A stretch of 64,000 nucleotides of DNA from Streptacidiphilus sp. ASG 303 (lineage in GTDB: Bacteria > Actinomycetota > Actinomycetes > Streptomycetales > Streptomycetaceae): positions 186,001 to 250,000 of the forward strand of contig NZ_JAJLRA010000008.1 of the NCBI RefSeq assembly GCF_020991365.1. The letters are read 5' to 3'. Positions 58,621 to 64,000 of the stretch are shown here, piece by piece. The notes beneath the pieces were generated by a model. The model did no database searches and was not told the origin of the DNA. It was given only the letters and a program-made list of their open reading frames with translations. The position numbers and the translations under genes were made by a program. Position 1 is the first letter of the stretch. The number at the start of each line of letters is the position of its first letter.

Positions 58621-58826
58621 CATCGCCTAATCCCACGGCGCCGCCCCCTCGGTGCCAGGGAGCCGGGGAACCACGTTCCTTGGGGTGAATCGGCCGTACC
58701 GGACCTGCCCGCTCCCCGACGAGGCGTCACCCCGCCTTCCGCCGGGGTCCGGACCCGCAGGCCCGTGGCCGTAGGAGACCTTCCTGCTCCGAACCCGTCA
58801 GCTAACCCGGTAGGCGAGAGGGAAGG
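58621..58826 (+). promoter_or_regulatory. cyclic-di-AMP (ydaO/yuaA) riboswitch
   Basis: The element contains the hallmarks of the ydaO class: CATCGCCTAATCC near the 5' end, GGGAGCCGGGGAACCACG then TTCCTTGGGGTGAATCGG in the middle, GAGACCTTCCTGCTCCGAAC, and CCGTCAGCTAACCCGGTAGG at the 3' end. It ends at the ribosome binding site of the M23 peptidase. In actinobacteria this class controls cell-wall hydrolases; high c-di-AMP lowers expression. Confidence 0.92.
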
Positions 58827-58832
58827 AAAGGA

Positions 58833-59747
58833 GTGCGCCAAGCCGTGGCGTCGTCGTACCCCGAGGGCATGCCCTCGACCCTGCCCCTGCCGTCGGAGCA
58901 GGCCTGGGCCCCCGTCCCCGAACCCGTCGCCGCCCTCGCGGGCGACCCCGACCGCGGCCGCCACCGGCTGCCCCGGCAGCGCGGCGGTGTCGGCTCCTCC
59001 GCGGTGATCGGCGTCGCCGCGATGGCCGCCACCCTCGGCACCACCGGCTTCACCACGTACGCCGCCGCCTCCGCGGCCGAGCACGCGGACGAGCAGGGGA
59101 GCGCCGACGCCGTCGACCCCGGGCTGGCCCTCGCCGCCCGCATCCAGGCCCAGGCCGACAGCCAGCGCACCGCCGCCGACGAGTCGGCCCGGATCCAGGC
59201 CGCCCGCGACGCCGAGGCCAAGCGCGCCGTCCAGGAGCAGGCGGCCAAGGCGTCCGAGGCCAAGGAGCTGGCCGCCCGGCGCGTCGAGGAGGCGCGGCAG
59301 AAGAAGGAGGCCGCGGAGCGCGCCGCCCGCGAGGCGGAGCGCAGGCTGCTCGGCACCTTCGTCGTGCCGGTCTCCGGCTACACCCTCACCGCCGGCTTCG
59401 GCCAGGCCGGCTCGTACTGGTCCCACCTGCACACCGGACTGGACTTCGCCGTGCCCACCGGCACCGCCGTGAAGGCCCTGGGCGCGGGCACCGTCACCTC
59501 GGCGGCCTGGGCCGGGTCCTACGGGTACCGCGTCATCGAGACGCTGCCCGACGGCACCGAGATCTGGTACTGCCACCTCTCGTCGATCGTCCAGGGCTCC
59601 GGCAAGGTCAGGCCCGGGGACGTCATCGCCCGCTCGGGCGCCACCGGCAACGTCACCGGCCCCCACCTCCACCTGGAGGTCCGGCCGGGCGGCGGCGCGC
59701 CGATCGACCCCAAGCCCTGGCTGACCGGGCACGGCCTCGAGCTCTGA
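58833..59747 (+). CDS. M23-family peptidoglycan hydrolase (LytM-like)
   Basis: A 304-residue protein: an N-terminal cytoplasmic part, a hydrophobic signal/anchor (about residues 54-78), a coiled coil rich in Ala, Glu and Lys (about 95-170), then the M23 domain with AGFGQAGSYWSHLHTGLDFA, HLSSI and GPHLHLEVRPGG. Zinc ligands HxxxD and HxH are present. It cleaves peptide cross-links. GTG 58833 has GGAAGG 6 bp upstream; GTG 58845 behind AAGGAG is equally good. The c-di-AMP riboswitch directly upstream links wall remodelling to osmotic or turgor signals. Confidence 0.9.
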   Translation: MRQAVASSYPEGMPSTLPLPSEQAWAPVPEPVAALAGDPDRGRHRLPRQRGGVGSSAVIGVAAMAATLGTTGFTTYAAASAAEHADEQGSADAVDPGLALAARIQAQADSQRTAADESARIQAARDAEAKRAVQEQAAKASEAKELAARRVEEARQKKEAAERAAREAERRLLGTFVVPVSGYTLTAGFGQAGSYWSHLHTGLDFAVPTGTAVKALGAGTVTSAAWAGSYGYRVIETLPDGTEIWYCHLSSIVQGSGKVRPGDVIARSGATGNVTGPHLHLEVRPGGGAPIDPKPWLTGHGLEL

Positions 59748-59900
59748 GACGCGTTCCCCCTCCGTCCCCGACGGCCCCGGTGATCCCCCCCGACACCGGG
59801 GCCGTCGGTCTGTCCGGGCCCGCCCGACCGCGCCTGCCCGCCCGACCGCGCCTGCCCGCCCGTGCGGGCAGGTCCGTGCGGGCCGGCCCGGGGCGCGCCC

Positions 59901-60203
59901 TCAGCCGCGCCGGTCGGCCACCACGTACGACGCCAGCGCCACCGCACCGGACACCGCGAACACCGAGGGCCACGCGCCGAGCCGCTTCGCCAGGGGGTGC
60001 GACCCGGCGAACGCCGCCGCGTACAGCCCGGTCAGCGCCACCGCGCCGCCCGTGCCCGCCTGCCGCCGCCACTGGCGCGCCGCCACCGCGCCGGCCGCGG
60101 CCAGCGCGACGCCGCCCAGCGGCCGCCGCTTCGTCCACCGGGCCACCCCGTAGCCCCCGACGAGCCCGCCCGCCGCCACCGCCGCCGTCGGAACCTTCGC
60201 CAC
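59901..60203 (-). CDS. small membrane protein, unknown
   Basis: A 100-residue protein starting at GTG 60203, with GGAGGAG at good spacing. It contains Gly/Ala-rich hydrophobic segments (about residues 4-20, 28-43, 52-68 and 76-96) and basic loops (RWTKRRPLGG, ARQWRRQAG). No family was recognised. Confidence 0.68.
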   Translation of the reverse strand: MAKVPTAAVAAGGLVGGYGVARWTKRRPLGGVALAAAGAVAARQWRRQAGTGGAVALTGLYAAAFAGSHPLAKRLGAWPSVFAVSGAVALASYVVADRRG

Positions 60204-60346
60204 CGTTCTCCTCCTCCGCGTCCGGACCTGCTTCCACCCCGACCCTAGGCCGCCGGACCCGGTCCGGCGGCGCCGGGGCATCGCGGACCGCAGGTGTCCG
60301 CGTTCCCTCCTAGCGTGGTCCCACCGACGAAGAAAGGGACCGTCCC

Positions 60347-60925
60347 ATGGCGACCTCCTCCGCAGCCCCCGCCCCCTCCGCCCCCTCCGGGACCCCCGCC
60401 CCCTCCGGGACCCCCGACGGGGAGCGCGGCGACCTCCTGCGGATCCTGTCCGACCAGCGCCGCCTGCTGCGGATCGCGGTCCGCGGCGTCACCGACGAGG
60501 ACGCCCGCCGCCGCACCACCGTGAGCGGGCTGACCCTCGGCGGCATCCTGCGCCACGTCACCGCCTGCGAACGCTCCTGGGTGGGCCTGATGACCCGCGG
60601 CGACGGCGTCATGCCCGAGGGCATGCTCGACGGGGACCAGCACCGGATGCGGGACGACGAGACCGTCGCCGGGCTCCTCGACGACTACGCGGCGGCCGCC
60701 CGCGAGACCGAGGAGGCCGTGGCCGCGCTGGAGAGCCTGGACCGGCAGTGCCTGCTGCCGCGGTTCCCCTGGGGTCCGCAGGAGGACGTCCACTGGTCGG
60801 CCCGGTTCGTCCTGCTGCACGTCCTGCGGGAGACGGCCCACCACTGCGGCCACGCCGACATCGTCCGCGAGGCCCTGGACGGGTCCAGCACCACCGCGCA
60901 GATGGCGGGGGACCCCGCCGCCTGA
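60347..60925 (+). CDS. DinB/DUF664-family protein
   Basis: A 192-residue four-helix-bundle protein. The metal-type histidines expected in DinB-like proteins appear as LGGILRHVTACERSWVG (His at about residue 71) and LLHVLRETAHHCGHADIVRE, the typical C-terminal HxxxH pattern (about 162-178). Such proteins are thiol-dependent (mycothiol-type) transferases or of unknown use. The first 25 residues are a PSAPSGTPA repeat. Confidence 0.88.
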   Translation: MATSSAAPAPSAPSGTPAPSGTPDGERGDLLRILSDQRRLLRIAVRGVTDEDARRRTTVSGLTLGGILRHVTACERSWVGLMTRGDGVMPEGMLDGDQHRMRDDETVAGLLDDYAAAARETEEAVAALESLDRQCLLPRFPWGPQEDVHWSARFVLLHVLRETAHHCGHADIVREALDGSSTTAQMAGDPAA

Positions 60926-61029
60926 CCGGACCGGCTGCCCGGTCGGACCGGTTGCCCGACCGGACCGGACCGGCCGGCTGCCGGGCCCGGGCGGCCGCGT
61001 CCCGCCGCCGGCCCCCTCCGGGCCCGGCC

Positions 61030-61899
61030 TCAGGCCGCGCCGTCCCCCGAGAGCGCATCGAGCCCGGCCTGGTCGGGCTCGGGCGCCAGGTCCGGGTACT
61101 CGTCCCGCAGCAGGGCCGGCAGGCCCGGGACCGTCCACTCGCCCAGCAGCCGCACGGCCTCCTCGGCGACCAGCCGCCCGTACCCCTCGACGTCGCGGCC
61201 CAGCTCGGGCGGCAGGCCGCCACCCGTGGCGATCATGGCGGAGAGGCTGCGGTACACCCGCTCCAGCAGCCGGTTGCCGAGGAGGAGCCGTGCGTTGTCC
61301 GTCGTCATGCCCAGCATGAGGACCCGGGTGCCGTCCCACGCCTCGGGCCGGCCGTGCTCCTCCTCGGGCACCACCAGCTGCGGCAGCGCCGCCCAGGCGG
61401 CCGCGCGCCCCTCCGGGCCGAGCTCCCGGTAGGCGTCCAGCCGGGCCCGCACCGCCGCCGGGTCCGCGAGGTCCACGCCGTCCGCCCGCAGCAGCATCGC
61501 GTACAGCCGGGGCCAGGTCAGCCGGCCCGGGATGCGCATCACCAGCGGGAAGCCCTCGGCGAGGGCCGCGACCTCCGCCTGCAGGCGGGCCTGCCGCTTG
61601 GCGTTGAGCCGCTTGGCCGCCCGCTGGTGGTCGACGACCGCGGCCAGCGCGTCCAGGTACGCCCCGCAGCCCTCGGCCTCCGCGTCGGCGGTCATCGGCA
61701 GCAGCTCGTACAGGAGGCGGTCGGCGTCCTCGGCGGTGGGCTCGGGGAAACCGTCGTGCATGCGGGCGCCGGAGAGCTCCAGCAGGGTGAGCACGGCGCG
61801 CAGCGGCCGCTCCGCCACCTCGCGGCCCTGCTCGGCGCACCAGGCCAGCAGGTCGTCGGTGCGGGTGCGGGGGGTGAGCTCGAGAGCCGTGGTGTCCAT
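61030..61899 (-). CDS. conserved hypothetical protein
   Basis: A 289-residue mainly helical protein (LLAWCAEQGREVAERPLRAVLTLLE; LNAKRQARLQAEVAALAEG; NARLLLGNRLLERVYRSLSAMIATG). No family or catalytic motif was recognised and no membrane segment is visible. Normal codon use supports the gene. About 176 bp with a short CGTCTCGCCCGC repeat separate it from the divergent acetyltransferase. Confidence 0.72.
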   Translation of the reverse strand: MDTTALELTPRTRTDDLLAWCAEQGREVAERPLRAVLTLLELSGARMHDGFPEPTAEDADRLLYELLPMTADAEAEGCGAYLDALAAVVDHQRAAKRLNAKRQARLQAEVAALAEGFPLVMRIPGRLTWPRLYAMLLRADGVDLADPAAVRARLDAYRELGPEGRAAAWAALPQLVVPEEEHGRPEAWDGTRVLMLGMTTDNARLLLGNRLLERVYRSLSAMIATGGGLPPELGRDVEGYGRLVAEEAVRLLGEWTVPGLPALLRDEYPDLAPEPDQAGLDALSGDGAA

Positions 61900-62075
61900 G
61901 CCCTCACCGTAGCCCGGACGCCGGGGCCCCTCCGCCGTCTCGCCCGCCGTCTCGCCCGCCGTCCCGCCGAGCGCCCCCCTCTGCGGTCCCGGACCCGCGG
62001 CGGCGGCCCCCGCCGCGGGTCCGGCCGCGGGTCCGGCCGCCTCCGGCGGCCCGTCCGCGGGTAGAGTCGCCCGCC

Positions 62076-62648
62076 GTGCACCCCGTACAGATCCGAGGCC
62101 CGCGGCTGGCGCTCCGCGAGTTCACCGCCACCGCCGCCGACACCGACGCCCTCCAGGGGATCTTCGGCGATCCCGAGACCGTCCTCCACCTGCCCTTCGG
62201 GACGCGCGACCGCGCCACCTGCGAGCAACTCGTCGCGGGCTACCTGAAGGACGCCGCGACCACCCCCCGCACCGCCTACGCCCTGGCCGTCGAACGGCGC
62301 GACACCGGCGAGGTGGTCGGCACCGCCTACTTCTGGACCGCCGACGAGCACGCCGGGGTCATCGGCTACGCGCTGCACCGCGGCAGCTGGGGCTGCGGGC
62401 TCGGCTCGGAGACCGTGCACCTCCTCTGCGCCCTGGGCTTCCGCGGGCTCGGCCGGCACCGCCTCACCGCCGACCGCGAGCCGCTGAACGAGGCGTCCGG
62501 GCGCGTGCTGGAGAAGGCGGGGTTCACCGTCGAGGGCTACGCCCGCGAGAACGTCCTGGTGGACGGTGAGTGGCACGACTCGGTGCGCCACGCGCTCCTG
62601 GAGTACGAGTGGCAGCCCCCGGAGGGCATCACCCTCGCGGAGGCGTAG
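62076..62648 (+). CDS. GNAT-family N-acetyltransferase (RimJ/RimL-like)
   Basis: A 190-residue acetyltransferase: RGPRLALREFTATAADTDAL at the start, VIGYALHRGSWGCGLGSETV as the acetyl-CoA-binding loop (near residues 90-109), HRLTADREPLNEASGRVLEKAGF, the RimJ/RimL-type helix, and the closing EYEW. It likely acetylates a protein amino group or small molecule. GTG 62076 is the start, with a weak ribosome binding site. Confidence 0.9.
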   Translation: MHPVQIRGPRLALREFTATAADTDALQGIFGDPETVLHLPFGTRDRATCEQLVAGYLKDAATTPRTAYALAVERRDTGEVVGTAYFWTADEHAGVIGYALHRGSWGCGLGSETVHLLCALGFRGLGRHRLTADREPLNEASGRVLEKAGFTVEGYARENVLVDGEWHDSVRHALLEYEWQPPEGITLAEA

Positions 62649-63054
62649 CCGCCCGGCGGGTCCGGTGCCGCGCCGGGGCCTGTGCCCCGGGGGTCCGGTG
62701 CCGCGCCGGGCCGCGGACCCGCGTGCGCCCGGACCCCCGTGCGCCCGGCGGGTGCCGTGCCCGGCCGGTCCGTGTCCGTCTGCCGCATGCCCGCTCGCCC
62801 CGGCCCGCTCGCCGGGTGCCGGCCGCCCGGAGGGCGACCGGCGCTCGGCGGGGGCGTGCGCGCCGGTGCGGCAGCGCCAGGGGAGCGCTTCGCCTGAAGT
62901 TCACGCTGGCGGCGGGTACACCGCTGGCGCGGTGCCGCAGGCCGGTGGCACGGTGGAGGGACACCCCGCACGGCCTGCCGCGCGCCGCCGCCCGGCGGCC
63001 CGCCCCCGTGGCCCCGGCCCTCGACCCCCGACCCTCGAAGGGTGCGGTCACCGC
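62649..63054. other. gene-free interval
   Basis: No supportable gene. GGGTCCGGTGCCGCGCCGGG occurs twice (62658 and 62693), a direct duplication, and other GC-rich short repeats fill the rest. No promoter for the downstream STAS gene was identifiable. Confidence 0.5.
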
Positions 63055-63372
63055 ATGGACCAGACCCTCACCGCCACACTCGACCGGCGCGCCGGACTGA
63101 CCGTCCTCACCCTGGTCGGAGACATCGACCACGACGCCCGCCCGATGCTCGACCGCCTGCTCGCCGGGCTCCCGGAGCCGCTCGGCCGGATACGTGTCGA
63201 CATGCGCGGCGTCGCCTTCATGGACTCCGCCGGCCTGCACTTCCTGGCCGAGCTCCACCGCCGCCAGTCCGGGGGCGGGGACGGGGCGCCCACACTGGTG
63301 GGCATCCGGCAGCAGCCCGCCGACGTGCTGCGGATGACGGGCATGGACGCCCTGCTCACCATGGCCGCCTGA
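63055..63372 (+). CDS. STAS-domain anti-sigma factor antagonist
   Basis: A 105-residue single STAS domain. GVAFMDSAGLHFLAEL near residues 55-70 contains the phosphorylatable Ser of the DSAGL motif; LVGDIDHDARPMLDRLL and IRQQPADVLRMTGM complete the fold. When dephosphorylated it would bind an RsbW-like kinase and free a sigma factor. No kinase partner is adjacent; a kinase fragment exists at 3283 but is unrelated in location. ATG 63055 lies in a weak context. Confidence 0.9.
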   Translation: MDQTLTATLDRRAGLTVLTLVGDIDHDARPMLDRLLAGLPEPLGRIRVDMRGVAFMDSAGLHFLAELHRRQSGGGDGAPTLVGIRQQPADVLRMTGMDALLTMAA

Positions 63373-63539
63373 CGGAGGGCCGTGCGGCGTGCGGCACCCG
63401 GACGGCCCCGCCCGGCGCGAGAACCCCGCCGCGCCGCCGGAGCACGGAGCGCGAGGCGGCGCCCGCCGCACCCCCGCCGCACCCCGTCCCCCTCGGGACA
63501 GGCCCGTGTCCTCCATGCGCGTCGCCCGGGTCGCCGCAC

Positions 63540-63680
63540 GTGGAGGACGCCCTGGCCGTCAGCGCGCCCGGCGGTCTCCGGCCGGCGACCGAGGCCGTCC
63601 CGCTGCCGCAGGTGGACGAGGCGTACGCCCGCATGCTCCCGGGCGCGGCCCGCTTGCTTGCGGTGCTCCTCCCGGACTGA
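63540..63680 (+). pseudogene. 3' relic of a zinc-type alcohol dehydrogenase
   Basis: The open frame gives VEDALAVSAPGGLRPATEAV, PLPQVDEAYARMLPGAARLL and AVLLPD. The tail resembles the end of medium-chain alcohol dehydrogenases, which typically read as an xRP-x-x-E segment, AAEAY-x-RM and a final hydrophobic strand. No upstream part of such an enzyme is found, so this is a truncated remnant. Confidence 0.5.
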
Positions 63681-63685
63681 GGCCG

Positions 63686-63721
63686 GGAGCGGGCTCCGGG
63701 ACGCGCCCCGGAGCCCGCTCC
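63686..63721. terminator. strong hairpin
   Basis: GGAGCGGGCTCCGGG (63686-63700) pairs perfectly with CCCGGAGCCCGCTCC (63707-63721), with a 6-nt loop. It lies just after the dehydrogenase relic and before the end of the next gene on the minus strand, so it would terminate the latter. Confidence 0.8.
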
Positions 63722-63729
63722 GCGCGCCG

Positions 63730-64000
63730 TCAGCCGGCGGCGGCCGCCTTCAGCTTCCCGACCTGCTTCTCCAGCAGCTCCGGCGCCACCTCGGGGGCCC
63801 GGTCGCCCTCCATGAAGTCGAGGGCGGCGAAGAGGGCGAGGGACGACCCGGAGCGGACCTGCACCATGCGGATGACCAGCGGGGAGCCGTCGGAGCTGCC
63901 GGCCAGGTCCAGTGCGATCGCGTCGTCGCCCTGCGAGGGCGCCTGTACGACCTTGACCTTGATCTTCGTGACCGTGCCGTCGCTGTTGTCCTTGGAGGTG
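63730..64000 (-). CDS. C-terminal part of a probable lipoprotein, cut by window end
   Basis: The complement is open from the window edge to TGA 63732-63730, giving at least 89 residues: TSKDNSDGTVTKIKVKVVQA, then DAIALDLAGSSDGSPLVIRMVQVRS, and VAPELLEKQVGKLKAAAAG at the end. Beta strands followed by a C-terminal Lys-rich helix resemble actinobacterial secreted lipoproteins of unknown function. The start is outside the window. Confidence 0.72.
   Translation of the reverse strand, partial: TSKDNSDGTVTKIKVKVVQAPSQGDDAIALDLAGSSDGSPLVIRMVQVRSGSSLALFAALDFMEGDRAPEVAPELLEKQVGKLKAAAAG

Overview
The window is very GC-rich actinobacterial DNA. GC-skewed third codon positions, frequent GTG starts, a Glu-Asp-Phe tRNA cluster, two DUF574 methyltransferases, a DUF6343 protein and a classical actinomycete integrative conjugative element (AICE) all point to Streptomyces or a close relative. 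This is inferred from sequence features only; no database search was possible.

Left accessory region (about 1-8,150). An SDR oxidoreductase and a MerR regulator are followed by a complete IS5-type insertion sequence, a DUF7660-like gene and a 59-residue small membrane protein. Next comes a scrapyard: an RsbW-like ATPase fragment, an integrase C-terminus whose catalytic Tyr is Cys, and a decayed tRNA-Arg(UCU) 3' part, probably the footprint of an older integrative element. A block of visibly lower GC then carries a two-gene operon of an OLD-family ATPase/TOPRIM nuclease and a UvrD-like helicase, the composition of the Gabija anti-phage system.

AICE (about 8,360-23,640). A regulatory group (double-winged-helix GntR protein, HD hydrolase, Nudix hydrolase, XRE regulator) precedes an operator-rich, structured leader. 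The transfer operon follows: small proteins, DUF2637, an RRQRL zinc protein, the FtsK-like DNA translocase Tra, and small Spd-like membrane proteins. A cluster of CTAG-containing palindromes lies directly behind tra and is a candidate clt site. Cargo includes a GGDEF protein and an overlapping PAPS-reductase-like/HNH-like pair. Replication and integration functions come last: primase-polymerase, DUF3987 Rep, an iteron-rich candidate origin, Xis, and a tyrosine integrase abutting tRNA-Phe. The second attachment site was not found.

Core chromosome (about 23,640-64,000). This holds the three tRNAs, a metallophosphoesterase, a metallopeptidase, a crcB-DUF190-crcB fluoride-efflux operon, a DEAD-box RNA helicase with four 93-bp repeats, a secreted FG-GAP propeller protein and tRNA-Lys. 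Cobalt and cobalamin functions follow: a cobalamin riboswitch with cbtB-cbtA, then cbiD, cobK and cobH. Further on are CopCD, a CsoR/CstR-type repressor, Ogt, TatA, a fused 2Fe-2S/molybdopterin dehydrogenase, an MFS transporter, a c-di-AMP (ydaO) riboswitch ahead of an M23 peptidase, DinB and STAS proteins, and a lipoprotein-like gene cut by the window end. Strong hairpin terminators separate many of these units.
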